Below, in pieces: positions 9,297 to 17,452 of a DNA stretch of 64,000 nucleotides. The notes under the pieces are model-generated. The model worked only from the letters and a program-made list of their open reading frames with translations, did not search any database and was not told the DNA's origin. The stretch covers positions 434,001 through 498,000 of the forward strand of contig NZ_JAMBNV010000001.1 in NCBI RefSeq assembly GCF_023715245.1. The letters run 5' to 3'. The first letter of the stretch is position 1, and each line of letters starts with the position of its first letter. This DNA is from Sporosarcina luteola. GTDB lineage: Bacteria; Bacillota; Bacilli; Bacillales_A; Planococcaceae. A program made the translations under genes and the position numbers.

Positions 9297-10735
9297 ACAT
9301 CCAAGTCATCATCCCGCTCGTAATCTTCCTGATCGCGATCTTCGCCATCGGCTTCATCGCGTCAAAACAGATGACCTCAACCGGCGGATTCCTTCAAGAA
9401 TACTTCCTCGGAGGACGCGAACTCGGCGGCTTCGTACTCGCCATGACAATGGTCGCCACATACGGCAGCGCATCCAGCTTCCTCGGAGGACCCGGAACCG
9501 CCTACACAGTCGGCTTCGGCTGGATCCTGCTCGCCATGACCCAAGTCGTCACCGGCTATTTCGTCCTGCTCATCCTCGGGAAAAAATTCGCAATCCTCGG
9601 CCGCAAATATAACGCCGTCACGATGATCGACTTCCTGAAGGCTCGCTACAACAGCCCGGCGGTCGCAATCCTATCAGCCATCGCCATCATCATTTTCCTA
9701 TTCTCCGCCATGACCGCACAATGGGTCGGCGGGGGACGGCTCATCGAATCGCTCACCGGGCTCCAGTACACGACGGCGCTCTTCATCTTCGCGATCTCCG
9801 TACTCGTCTACGTCACGATCGGCGGATTCCGCGCCGTCGCACTGACCGACGCCGTCCAAGGAGCGATCATGGTCGTCGGCACACTCATCCTGCTCATCGG
9901 CGTCATCATTGCCGGCGGGGGAGTCCCGGCCATCATGCAGGATTTATTGAATGAAAACCCGAGACTCGTCACGCCATTCGGAGCGGACGGAACCCTCACC
10001 GCGGCATACGTATCCTCCTTCTGGATACTTGTCGGCGTCGGCGTCGTCGGACTCCCGCAAATGGCCATCCGCGCTATGAGCTACAAAAGCTCCCGCGCCA
10101 TGCACCGGGCACTCGTCATCGGCACAATCGTGACCGGCTTCATCATGCTCAACATGCACCTGATCGGCGTCTTCGCAAGACCCGTCATGCCGGGAATCGA
10201 TGTAGGGGACAAAGTCATTCCGTTAATCGCGCTCGAAGTATTGCCCCCGTGGCTCGCGGGCATCGTCCTCGCGGCACCGATGGCGGCCATCATGTCGACG
10301 GTCGACTCGCTGTTGCTACTCGTCAGCTCAGCAATCGTCAAAGACGTCTACCTGAACTTCATCAAACCGGAAGCAAGCGAAAAACGTGTCAAAATCATGA
10401 GCTTCGGTGTCACGGGCATCCTAGGAATCATCGTCTTCCTGCTCGCCCTTCAGCCGCCCGACCTGCTCATCTTCCTGAACCTATTCGCATTCGGAGGACT
10501 CGAAGCCGCCTTCATCTGGCCAATCGTCCTCGGGCTCTACTGGAAATACGGCAATAAGCACGGCGCAATACTAAGCATGATCACGGGCATTGCAAGCTAC
10601 ATTGCAATCCACTTCTACAACGCGTCTTACGGCAACCTACTCGGCGTCCACACAGTCACGATCCCCGTCGTCCTGTCCCTGATCGCCTACATCATCGGCT
10701 CCCTCGCCATCCAGCGAAAAGCCTTCAGATTCTAA
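9293..10735 (+). CDS. panF: Sodium/pantothenate symporter
   Basis: 480 aa, SSF (sodium:solute symporter) family with about 13 helices. The protein begins MNIQVIIPLVIF and shows a family-typical GGRELGGFVLAMTMVATYGS segment and a GGFRAVALTD segment. It imports pantothenate (vitamin B5) with Na+ for coenzyme A synthesis. The start at 9293 is chosen over the longer open frame because AAAGGAGG lies at 9272-9279 and the ATG overlaps the yhdT stop. The gene is noticeably GC-richer than most of the window. Confidence 0.9.
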   Translation: MNIQVIIPLVIFLIAIFAIGFIASKQMTSTGGFLQEYFLGGRELGGFVLAMTMVATYGSASSFLGGPGTAYTVGFGWILLAMTQVVTGYFVLLILGKKFAILGRKYNAVTMIDFLKARYNSPAVAILSAIAIIIFLFSAMTAQWVGGGRLIESLTGLQYTTALFIFAISVLVYVTIGGFRAVALTDAVQGAIMVVGTLILLIGVIIAGGGVPAIMQDLLNENPRLVTPFGADGTLTAAYVSSFWILVGVGVVGLPQMAIRAMSYKSSRAMHRALVIGTIVTGFIMLNMHLIGVFARPVMPGIDVGDKVIPLIALEVLPPWLAGIVLAAPMAAIMSTVDSLLLLVSSAIVKDVYLNFIKPEASEKRVKIMSFGVTGILGIIVFLLALQPPDLLIFLNLFAFGGLEAAFIWPIVLGLYWKYGNKHGAILSMITGIASYIAIHFYNASYGNLLGVHTVTIPVVLSLIAYIIGSLAIQRKAFRF

Positions 10736-10738
10736 ATG

Positions 10739-10773
10739 AAAAGCGGACTCCCATAACCGAGAGTCCGCTTTCC
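10739..10773 (+). terminator. Terminator of yhdT-panF
   Basis: AAGCGGACTC / GAGTCCGCTT stem with a short T-poor tail (TTTCCC), so termination may be only partial. Confidence 0.65.
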
Positions 10774-10782
10774 CATCTCAAA

Positions 10783-10989
10783 AACGCATAAACTGAAAAA
10801 CTCACGCATAAATACGCCTACATACGCATAATATCGAATTCTTACGCATAAATCTCCCTATACACGCATAAACGCCGGCAAACGCGCATAAACTCTTACA
10901 ATCACGCATAACGCCTACAACCAACCCCTAATTTGTCAAAACCATTTGGCGCGGACAGAGAAGGGCAGTTCCTCACGAGTCACCCGCGA
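10783..10989. repeat. 20-bp-period array D (seven units) plus tail block
   Basis: GCAT cores start at 10786, 10806, 10826, 10846, 10866, 10886 and 10906. The tail (CCCCTAATTTGTCAAAACCA then TTTGGCGCGGA) ends near 10955, and CCCGCGA is at 10983-10989. The array begins only about 10 bp after the panF terminator. From 10990 to 11096 I see only a short CTGGGC-TTT-GCCCAG hairpin near 11017-11031 without a T run. Confidence 0.9.
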
Positions 10990-11096
10990 TTGCTGTAGAA
11001 TAATTTATTAAGACCCTGGGCTTTGCCCAGACCTGCGGAATGGTATTTATTTGAGAATTGAAGAGAACAGGATAGATCTGAAAAGTGAAATCCCCT

Positions 11097-11124
11097 TATA
11101 CATATGCTACACTTAACATATACT
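11097..11124 (+). promoter_or_regulatory. Candidate promoter of the antisense (antitoxin) RNA
   Basis: TATACT at 11119-11124 with a weak TTATAC-like -35 near 11096-11101, 17 bp apart. It points toward the 3' end of the toxin gene on the other strand. Confidence 0.4.
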
Positions 11125-11156
11125 AAAAAAGACTGAGCGTCGCATAACGCCCAGTC
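11125..11156 (-). terminator. Terminator of the toxin mRNA
   Basis: On the minus strand GACTGGGCGT / ACGCTCAGTC (one mismatch, 6-nt loop) is followed by six T. It lies about 100 nt beyond the toxin stop, leaving a long 3' UTR that overlaps the proposed antisense RNA. Confidence 0.75.
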
Positions 11157-11269
11157 AATTTAATAATTGCAGCTGACATCCGCAAGAAGTGCGGTTGACC
11201 AGATTGCGAAAGTGAAATAGTAACCACCTTGCTTACTTGTCGGTTAGCGGAGGGTGGTTACTTTCTTTT
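11130..11269 (+). ncRNA. Probable cis-antisense RNA antitoxin to the holin-like toxin
   Basis: Between the candidate promoter at 11097-11124 and a plus-strand terminator at 11220-11269 there is no open frame, but the roughly 140 nt are fully complementary to the 3' UTR and last codons of the minus-strand toxin mRNA. This convergent, 3'-overlapping layout is that of the TxpA/RatA and BsrG/SR4 type I systems of Bacillus. The RNA ends are inferred, not seen. Confidence 0.45.
11220..11269 (+). terminator. Terminator of the antisense RNA
   Basis: GTAACCACC at 11220-11228 pairs with GGTGGTTAC at 11253-11261, followed by TTTCTTTT. The stem reaches into the last two codons of the opposing toxin gene. 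Confidence 0.75.
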
Positions 11270-11365
11270 GGTGAACAATGCAATCGTCGCAATCACAGCC
11301 GTAGCCCAGAGTGCGTGCAATATACCTAACTGCACAAGGATATTCATTGTTTCGTAAGTCACCAT
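11258..11365 (-). CDS. Holin-like type I toxin peptide (Hol-Tox family), 35 aa
   Basis: A 35-codon frame too short for routine gene calling. The peptide starts MVTYETMN, has one hydrophobic helix (about residues 9-31, containing LGILHALWATAVIATIA) and ends in the basic tail TKRK. This is the pattern of putative holin-like toxins related to TxpA/BsrG of Bacillales. The ribosome binding site GGGGGGTGAT (11371-11380) is very strong but can be locked in a hairpin with CTCCCTT (see 11376-11392). Expected to insert in the cytoplasmic membrane and to be silenced by the antisense RNA overlapping its 3' end. The family is recognised from pattern, not from a search. Confidence 0.75.
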   Translation of the reverse strand: MVTYETMNILVQLGILHALWATAVIATIALFTKRK

Positions 11366-11375
11366 ATATGATCAC

Positions 11376-11392
11376 CCCCCTTCGCAAGGGAG
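11376..11392 (-). promoter_or_regulatory. Hairpin sequestering the toxin ribosome binding site
   Basis: In the minus-strand RNA, CTCCCTT-GCG-AAGGGGG forms a 7-bp stem with a 3-nt loop that buries the Shine-Dalgarno GGGGGG. Such occlusion is common in type I toxin mRNAs. Confidence 0.6.
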
Positions 11393-11556
11393 TGCCAACC
11401 ATCCATCCGCTAAATGCCGCTGCAACTTATATTCTATCATTCTACTGCAGCGAAAGCGAACTAATATTCCCATAATTTTAGATGCCGATAATCTTCCTTA
11501 TGCAACTAAATATCCCTGCAATCCACCATATGTGTACCTTCGCGTGAACCCACCAG

Positions 11557-11607
11557 AAACGCATAAAAACCGCCATTCGCGCGTAATCCCAAAAACTCAC
11601 GCATAAC
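11557..11607. repeat. Short 20-bp-period array E (three units)
   Basis: Cores at 11561 (GCAT), 11581 (GCGT) and 11601 (GCAT); no tail block nearby. It ends about 55 bp before the EamA transporter gene. The rest of the 11366-11661 gap is the toxin leader region. Confidence 0.75.
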
Positions 11608-11661
11608 CCCATCCATATGCTAAACTAGACTCTATCGAAACCTAGAAAGAAGGCAACCAAC

Positions 11662-12573
11662 ATGTGGAAACTCTACACACTCCTCACCATCACCATGCTC
11701 CTCTGGGGCGCCAACCTCCCCATGCTCAAATACATGCTCACCTTCATGCATCCCGTCACCATGACCGCACTCCGCGTCCTAACAGCAGGCATCACCGTAT
11801 TCATCATCCTCGGAGCCCTCAAAATCCTCCGACTCCCAACCAAAAAAGAATGGACATACATAATCGGCGGAGCCGCACTCAACGTCGTCCTCCACCACTA
11901 TTTCCTCAATATGGGCCTCTTCCGCACGACCGGCACCAACGCCAGCCTCATCCTCGGAACCGGCCCAGTCCTAACAGCAATATGCACAGCACTCATCCTG
12001 CGCAATTACCCGACCAGAATCCAATGGATCGGCGCAGCAGTAGGCTTCATCGGCATCGGATCCGTCGTCCTCGCAGGCGGAGACAGCTTCACCGGCCTCA
12101 AACTCGGCGACGCATTCATCTTCTTCGCCATCCTTGCACAAGTCCTTTCCTTTTTGGTAATCGCTAAGGCAGCAAGGACGCTTGACCCAAGGGTTCTCAC
12201 CGCGTACATGCTAACTGTCGGAAGCCTCTTGCTGTTCGTCATCAGCTTCATCCAAGAGCCTGGCGAACTCGTCAAATTCACAACAGTCCCGCCTAGCTTC
12301 TGGGTCGTCTTCGCCGCAAGCGCCATTTTCGCAACGGCCGTAGGACATATGCTATACAACTATTCAGTCGGTCAAATCGGTCCAGCCAAAGCCGCGATTT
12401 TCATGAACCTGAACACATTATTCTCCCTAGTAGGCTCAGCCCTCTTCCTCGGAGAAATCATCACCGGCCGCCACCTGATTGGCTTCGTCCTAATCATCAT
12501 CGGCGTCGTCCTAGGCTCCGGCGCGGCTGAAGATCTATGGAAGAAACGAAAATCCAAACCCGAGCCGTCCTAA
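11662..12573 (+). CDS. EamA/DMT-family transporter
   Basis: 303 aa, ten predicted helices as two EamA repeats (about 5-135 and 150-290). The N-terminal helix has the common WGANLPMLKYML pattern, and TNASLILGTGPVLTAI is typical of the fourth helix of the family. These drug/metabolite transporters usually export amino acids or other small metabolites; the substrate is unknown. GAAGG precedes the ATG, and TGCTAAACT about 50 bp upstream may be an extended -10. Single gene, framed by arrays E and F. Confidence 0.88.
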   Translation: MWKLYTLLTITMLLWGANLPMLKYMLTFMHPVTMTALRVLTAGITVFIILGALKILRLPTKKEWTYIIGGAALNVVLHHYFLNMGLFRTTGTNASLILGTGPVLTAICTALILRNYPTRIQWIGAAVGFIGIGSVVLAGGDSFTGLKLGDAFIFFAILAQVLSFLVIAKAARTLDPRVLTAYMLTVGSLLLFVISFIQEPGELVKFTTVPPSFWVVFAASAIFATAVGHMLYNYSVGQIGPAKAAIFMNLNTLFSLVGSALFLGEIITGRHLIGFVLIIIGVVLGSGAAEDLWKKRKSKPEPS

Positions 12574-12584
12574 CGACGGCTCAA

Positions 12585-12796
12585 TTCCGCATAAACACTT
12601 CCAAAAGTCCATAAACTCCTCTAAACACACATAAATTGCAAACTCCACGCATAACCGCCGCCATACACGCATAAGCCCACCCAGAAACGCATAAACTCCC
12701 AAATTCACGCATAACGTCTCCAACTCAACCCCTTTATTTGTCAAAACCATTAAGCGCGAGCAGGGGAGGTCAATATCAGTAAACTCCCGCGACCGC
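12585..12796. repeat. 20-bp-period array F (seven units) plus tail block
   Basis: Cores at 12589 (GCAT), 12609 (CCAT), 12629 (ACAT), 12649, 12669, 12689 and 12709. Tail: CCCCTTTATTTGTCAAAACC then ATTAAGCGCGA (to about 12758), with CTCCCGCGA near 12785. Even the degenerate units keep the 20-bp register. Confidence 0.9.
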
Positions 12797-12872
12797 CACA
12801 TCATTGCCAACCAACAAGACAAGCCTATATAATGCAATGTAGATAATCTAACTGAAAATAGGAGGTTTCCAA

Positions 12873-13241
12873 ATGGAAGTATTCGCAGAATTTCTAACGA
12901 AAATCGATAACCCGGAACATCGGGCGAGAACCGAAGAAGTGTTAACGTGGGTAAAAACGAAATATCCCGAACTGACGCCAGTAATCAAATGGAACCAACC
13001 GATGTTCACCGATCACGGCACATACATCATCGGCTTCAGCGTATCCAAACAACATATGGCTGTATCCCCTGAAGAAGCAGGAGTCATCCACTTCTCCGAC
13101 CAAATCGTGGAGGCCGGCTACAAGCACACCAAAATGCTAGTCCAATTCCCATGGAACCGTCCGTTCGATTTCGCATTACTCAAGAAAATGATCGACTATA
13201 ACATCTCAGACAAAGCAGAATGCACAACCTTCTGGAGGTAA
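12873..13241 (+). CDS. fra: Frataxin-like iron chaperone (DUF1801, YdhG/Fra family)
   Basis: 122 aa, a single DUF1801 domain. Segments such as NPEHRARTEEVLTWV, IKWNQPMFTDHGTYIIGFSV and the C-terminal TTFWR closely resemble my recollection of B. subtilis YdhG (Fra), described as a frataxin-like iron chaperone for Fe-S and haem assembly. Cytoplasmic, no signal peptide. ATAGGAGG precedes the ATG, and TATAAT lies at 12828. Monocistronic. Confidence 0.82.
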   Translation: MEVFAEFLTKIDNPEHRARTEEVLTWVKTKYPELTPVIKWNQPMFTDHGTYIIGFSVSKQHMAVSPEEAGVIHFSDQIVEAGYKHTKMLVQFPWNRPFDFALLKKMIDYNISDKAECTTFWR

Positions 13242-13348
13242 CTATTAAAATTAAGTTTTTTCTTCAAAATAAACTTGAACGCCCGCACATAATTCCTGGA
13301 TCTATCGTTCTACCCAAGTTAGCAAAACACTGATGCACCTTAGGTTTT

Positions 13349-13377
13349 TTGTCTTCCTTCACCAATTCAGGTATAAT
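13349..13377 (+). promoter_or_regulatory. Candidate sigma-A promoter of the lipoprotein gene
   Basis: TTGTCT and TATAAT with a 17-bp spacer; the start codon is 19 bp further on, leaving a short leader with GGAGGG. Confidence 0.55.
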
Positions 13378-13395
13378 GCAGCAGGAGGGATAGTT

Positions 13396-13893
13396 ATGAA
13401 AAAAATATTAATGATGATTATGGCTGCCGGAATTCTTACAGCATGCAGCGAAGAAGCGACAGAACCGAAGAAGCCGGAAGAAGAGTCGCAACAGATTGAA
13501 ACAAACACCAATGAATCGGGAGTAAATCAAATAGACACATCTGTGTATGAATATGCATCAAATGTGGACATAACAGATGCACGTGAACTAAACAATCACA
13601 TTACATTAATGATAGATATGAAGACCGATAACCCGGGAATGGCATTTCAACATGTACTCAACCAAACATATGACTTCATGCAACAATCGGACATAGAAGG
13701 CGCCGAGACGATCGGTATCAATGTCCGCGTCGATGGTAACAAAGTAGGAATGTTTACAGCCTACCCCGACAAATTCATTCCGAACGATGACGAGCCGATG
13801 TCCGATGCTGTATTAGCTGCATCTGAAATTCAAATGATGACGGAAGAAGTAGAGAAATTCGGCGAGACGATGGGATGGAAAAAGGATAACTAA
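13396..13893 (+). CDS. Small lipoprotein of unknown function
   Basis: 165 aa. Lipoprotein signal: basic MKK, hydrophobic stretch, lipobox LTAC with Cys at residue 16. A Glu/Lys/Thr-rich linker follows, then a mixed alpha/beta domain (about 45-160) that I do not recognise. It should be attached to the outer face of the membrane. The start at 13396 is preferred to an in-frame upstream ATG because GGAGGG lies 7 nt before it and the signal peptide begins there. Confidence 0.85.
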   Translation: MKKILMMIMAAGILTACSEEATEPKKPEEESQQIETNTNESGVNQIDTSVYEYASNVDITDARELNNHITLMIDMKTDNPGMAFQHVLNQTYDFMQQSDIEGAETIGINVRVDGNKVGMFTAYPDKFIPNDDEPMSDAVLAASEIQMMTEEVEKFGETMGWKKDN

Positions 13894-13901
13894 ACAACAT
13901 G

Positions 13902-13930
13902 GGCACCCGAATAAGTCGGGTGCCATTTTA
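13902..13930 (+). terminator. Terminator of the lipoprotein gene
   Basis: GGCACCCGA / TCGGGTGCC perfect stem with a 5-nt loop and ATTTTA tail. Confidence 0.8.
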
Positions 13931-14085
13931 ACTGGGAGTAAATCACATAGGCTTCTAAAAAACGACTTTTTTAGGTTAATTACATACGGAAAAACCTCTC
14001 AACCCAGTAAAACACCTTGCGTCCCCAACCACCAACGTATAATACAATCAACTAACCCAACTTCAGAATTAACTTGAGTCACAAC

Positions 14086-14260
14086 TCACGAATTAAAAAT
14101 GCATAAATCCTCGCAAACACACATAACAGTTTCCAAAAGCTCATCCTCGAATTACTCAAAAACGCGAAAACTCACGCATTACGCCTCCGTACGAACCCCC
14201 TAATTTGTCAAAACCATTCATCGCGACGAGCTGATGCTTATCACAAAATCCTCCCGCGAC
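14086..14260. repeat. Decayed 20-bp-period array G plus tail block
   Basis: Recognisable units at 14101 (GCAT), 14121 (ACAT) and 14141 (TCAT); the next GCAT is at 14176, out of register, so this copy has decayed. The tail is intact: CCCCCTAATTTGTCAAAACC then ATTCATCGCGA to about 14226, and CTCCCGCGA near 14252. The 13931-14085 stretch before it shows nothing I can name. Confidence 0.7.
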
Positions 14261-14330
14261 CTCTAAAAGATGTTTTTGAGAGATTCGACATAAGTAAATC
14301 TCATCTACAGTCTTCAACCATTCGTGCAAA

Positions 14331-14356
14331 AAGAAAAACGCCAGAAAATGGCGTTT
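14331..14356 (-). terminator. Terminator of the small hydrophilic protein gene
   Basis: On the minus strand AAACGCCA / TGGCGTTT closes a 4-nt loop, followed by a T-rich run. Confidence 0.8.
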
Positions 14357-14373
14357 AACATAATCATGATCAT

Positions 14374-14571
14374 TTACCTTGATTGTTTCTTCATGTTATC
14401 TTTCAGGTTCTGTGCCGCATTTTTAGTCGCATCTACAGTCTTCATTGCAATATCTTCCGTTGTTTCCAAAGCATTATGAGCTGTCTCGAATGCGGATCCA
14501 GCTGTATTTTTAACGCCTTCCGCAACATTTTTATTATTTTGTTGGTTCTTACCATATTGTTGGTTAGCCAT
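14374..14571 (-). CDS. Small hydrophilic helical protein (LEA/stress-like), 65 aa
   Basis: 65 aa, no Cys or Trp, rich in Asn, Lys, Ala and Thr, with an amphipathic repeat pattern (VKNTAGSAFETAHNALETT, VDATKNAAQNLKDNMKK) like late-embryogenesis-abundant or CsbD/YtxH-type stress proteins. No specific family is claimed. GAGGAGGTGA, an almost perfect Shine-Dalgarno sequence, precedes the ATG by 7 nt, which supports it as a real and well-translated gene. It is transcribed opposite to its neighbours. Confidence 0.75.
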   Translation of the reverse strand: MANQQYGKNQQNNKNVAEGVKNTAGSAFETAHNALETTEDIAMKTVDATKNAAQNLKDNMKKQSR

Positions 14572-14703
14572 GACGATTCACCTCCTCAACAAGGATAGGA
14601 TATGTGGTTTGTCATTATTTATCCGTACATAAAAGCGAAAAACGATTCAGAAAACCTATAACATGCATTTATACATGCTAAATCCAACGTTCTACAATAG
14701 AAA

Positions 14704-14852
14704 CTCACGCATAAACCCGCCCAGAAACGCATAAACTCCAAAACTCACGCATAAATCCGCCCAGAAACGCATAAGCCCCCGAAGCAACCCCTAATTTGTC
14801 AAAACCATTCAGCGCGATCCGAAGTGTAGGGGACAACTCGAACTTCCCGCGT
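14704..14852. repeat. 20-bp-period array H (four units) plus tail block
   Basis: Cores at 14709, 14729, 14749 and 14769. Units 1 and 3, and units 2 and 4, share variable parts (CTCACGCATAAA and CCCAGAAACGCATAA), so a 40-bp dimer was probably duplicated. Tail: AACCCCTAATTTGTCAAAAC then CATTCAGCGCGA at 14786-14817, with TTCCCGCG near 14843-14850. Confidence 0.88.
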
Positions 14853-14926
14853 CCAACCCTCATTCACACCCCTCAAAAGTCTTTTTGCAAAATCTAACAT
14901 TCCTCATAGTGCAATAATCGGAACAA

Positions 14927-14935
14927 TGGTAAAAT
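14927..14935 (+). promoter_or_regulatory. Candidate extended -10 of the SLH 5'-nucleotidase gene
   Basis: TGGTAAAAT, 41 bp before the TTG start; no convincing -35. Confidence 0.35.
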
Positions 14936-14976
14936 AGTTATGAATCTTTAAAAACATTGAAAGAGGGGGAAATAAT

Positions 14977-17208
14977 TTGCGCAAACCAGTTCAAAGTAAA
15001 AAGTTTCTAGCAACATCGATCATCGCAGCAGCAGTCGTTACTGCGGCAGCAGTTCCGTCAGCTTCAGCCGCTACAGCTACATTTAAGGACGTATCAAAAA
15101 ACTATCAAAATGCGGTAGATTTCTTGTACACACACGGCATCTCGAGAGGATACACACCTGACCAATTCGGCACGACAGATTCAGTCAAACGTGCGGATGC
15201 AGCAGTTCAGATCGCGACGGCACTCGGGTTTGATGCTAGCAAAACATATAAAGATGCTGGGTTCAAAGACGTGCCACTTCGAGCAAAATGGGCAGTCAAT
15301 GCGCTTGTCGAAGCAGGAATCATCGATGGCCTGAATGCCAACGAATTCGGCTCGGACGAGTTATTGACACGTAACCAAATGGCAAAAGTGCTTGCAAATG
15401 CTGCAAATCTTTCAATCGATAATAATGTGAAGTCAACAAAATTCAAAGACGTCAATTCAAATTTCTCGAAATATGTCGAAGCACTTGTGAAGGCTGGCAT
15501 CACACAAGGGAAGACAGATACAAACTTCGGAGCGTATGACAATGTCACTCGTGGGGAAATGGCATTGTTCCTGTTCCGCTCACAAGAGGGTCTTGGTTTC
15601 ATCGACTTGATGGTCATGCATATGAACGATCATCACGCATATTTGGATCCGCTTCCTTATGTGTCGACAGTCGTCAATGAATTAAGAAGCAAACATAAGA
15701 ACAATCTTCTCCTTCATGCCGGGGATGCATTCTCAGGCGACCTCTACTTCAACGCATTCCATGGGGCTGCTGACGTTGCGATGATGAACCAACTCGGTTT
15801 CGACGCAATGACATTCGGTAACCACGAGTTCGACTTGGGAAGCACGAAGGAAGGGCATCAAAAGCTTCAGGAATTCGTGAAAGCAGCGAAATTCCCGTTC
15901 GTCTCAGCAAACGTTGACTTCACGAAGGACAAGCTGTTCGACGGGCTGCAAACAAGAAAAGTATCAGACAACTATAAAGACGGTCATATCTATAACGGTA
16001 TTGTCATCAATGTGAACGGTCAAAAAGTCGGCGTATTCGGTCTCACAACTGAAGAAACGCCTACCATTTCAAGCACAGGCGATGTGAAATTTGAAAACTA
16101 TATCGACCGTGCAAAAGCTTCAGTAAAGGCATTCGAAGATCAGGGTGTTAACAAAATTATTGCACTCACACATATCGGATACGACGATTCACTCGTATGG
16201 GACAATGACCAAGAGCTTGCGAAACAAGTTGCAGGCATCGACATCATCGTCGGAGGACATACACACTCTTCCATCGGTGAACCAAAAGTCGTAAACGAAG
16301 GCAAAGGCGTGACAATCATCGTCCAAGCACATGAATACGCAAAAGCGCTCGGTACATTGGACGTTAAGTTCAACTCCAAAGGCGAAATCTATTCACACGC
16401 TGGAAAGTTGATCGCAACTGATCCTACCGTGAAAGACTTCCCGATTGCTGCGGACAAAGAAGCAGCGAAAGTATTGGAACCATTTACGGCGAAGGTGAAT
16501 GAAATTAAAAAAACTTCCATCGGCGTTACTGCAAAAGCTCTGCTTGACGGAAAACGGGATTCCGATAATACAGGAGTTTCAAGCGTCCGCCATAATGAAA
16601 CGAATCTAGGAAACTTAATGACTGACGCAATGCTTTGGAAAGCGAAGTCTATCAACGACAAGACGTCAATTGCAATCCAAAACGGGGGCGGCATCCGTAC
16701 ATCGATTGATGCTGGCGACATTACAAACGGAGATGTACTGAAAGTTATGCCATTCGGAAACGCATTGGCAATCGTAGAACTATCAGGTGCGGATCTTCTG
16801 AAGACACTTGAACATAGCGTAGGGGCAGATGCAATCGAAGGTGGAAAAGGATTGAAGGAAAACGGTGCATTCCTGCATGTTTCGGGCATGAAATTCACGT
16901 ATGACAGCTCGAAAGCAAAAGGGGAGCGCGTCCAAACTGCTCAAGTACTTGAAGGCGGCAAATATGTGGATCTCGATAAAACAAAAACATATACTATCGC
17001 TACGAATTCATTCACTGCTAAAGGCGGAGACGGATTCGAACAACTTGGCAATGCATACAAAGCCGGCAAAGTATCCGAGCCAGGATTCGTAGACTATGAA
17101 AACTTCATAGAATATGTAAAGACCCTTGGAAAAGAGGTCAATCCAACTGTTGAAGGTCGCATCATCGACACAACTCTAGCAACACAACAAAACGGCTACA
17201 AAAAATAA
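14977..17208 (+). CDS. SLH-anchored 5'-nucleotidase/metallophosphoesterase (UshA/YfkN-like)
   Basis: 743 aa. Signal peptide about 1-31 (VPSASA), three SLH domains (about 35-200), then a calcineurin-like metallophosphoesterase domain (about 209-460) with the metal-ligand motifs HMNDHHAY, HAGDAFSGD, GNHEFDLGS, THIGYDDS and GGHTHS, and a 5'-nucleotidase C-terminal domain (about 510-710, with AIQNGGGIR and DVLKVMPFGN). It is expected to dephosphorylate extracellular nucleotides or related phosphate esters at the cell surface. The first motif reads NDHH where NDxHG is usual. TTG start with GAGGGGG about 7 nt upstream. It opens the run of five SLH enzyme genes. Confidence 0.93.
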   Translation: MRKPVQSKKFLATSIIAAAVVTAAAVPSASAATATFKDVSKNYQNAVDFLYTHGISRGYTPDQFGTTDSVKRADAAVQIATALGFDASKTYKDAGFKDVPLRAKWAVNALVEAGIIDGLNANEFGSDELLTRNQMAKVLANAANLSIDNNVKSTKFKDVNSNFSKYVEALVKAGITQGKTDTNFGAYDNVTRGEMALFLFRSQEGLGFIDLMVMHMNDHHAYLDPLPYVSTVVNELRSKHKNNLLLHAGDAFSGDLYFNAFHGAADVAMMNQLGFDAMTFGNHEFDLGSTKEGHQKLQEFVKAAKFPFVSANVDFTKDKLFDGLQTRKVSDNYKDGHIYNGIVINVNGQKVGVFGLTTEETPTISSTGDVKFENYIDRAKASVKAFEDQGVNKIIALTHIGYDDSLVWDNDQELAKQVAGIDIIVGGHTHSSIGEPKVVNEGKGVTIIVQAHEYAKALGTLDVKFNSKGEIYSHAGKLIATDPTVKDFPIAADKEAAKVLEPFTAKVNEIKKTSIGVTAKALLDGKRDSDNTGVSSVRHNETNLGNLMTDAMLWKAKSINDKTSIAIQNGGGIRTSIDAGDITNGDVLKVMPFGNALAIVELSGADLLKTLEHSVGADAIEGGKGLKENGAFLHVSGMKFTYDSSKAKGERVQTAQVLEGGKYVDLDKTKTYTIATNSFTAKGGDGFEQLGNAYKAGKVSEPGFVDYENFIEYVKTLGKEVNPTVEGRIIDTTLATQQNGYKK

Positions 17209-17226
17209 TAAGATGAAAATAGAAAA

Positions 17227-17260
17227 TCCTGCTCCATTTCGACTGGAGCAGGGCTTTTTT
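17227..17260 (+). terminator. Terminator of the 5'-nucleotidase gene
   Basis: CCTGCTCCA / TGGAGCAGG stem, 7-nt loop, then GC and six T. Confidence 0.9.
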
Positions 17261-17407
17261 GATATCTAGTCACCAATCTTTTATCCTAATCGCCTAAATG
17301 CGACCTATTACATCTCATTCCATACCCGTTCGGCACCCCTTTTAGACACAAAATCCCAAGAAATTTGAAATTAGTCCGAATGAAACATATTATTATCAGA
17401 TTCGATA

Positions 17408-17416
17408 TGGTAGACT
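17408..17416 (+). promoter_or_regulatory. Candidate extended -10 of the SLH amidase gene
   Basis: TGGTAGACT, 36 bp before the start codon, without a clear -35. Confidence 0.3.
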
Positions 17417-17452
17417 AAGAGAAACATTTTCCACAAAGGAGTACAGTCTTAG

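Noticed and set aside
9074..10735. Longer start for panF at 9074
   Set aside because: The upstream part lies in yhdT in another frame and has Arg-rich shadow composition; the ATG at 9293 has the ribosome binding site and overlaps the yhdT stop.
10900..10990. Tail block as a plain promoter (TTGACA on the minus strand)
   Set aside because: No -10 hexamer at 16-18 bp in any of the copies checked, and adjacent genes are not oriented accordingly.
11017..11031. CTGGGC-TTT-GCCCAG hairpin as a terminator
   Set aside because: No T run on either side and no gene ending nearby.
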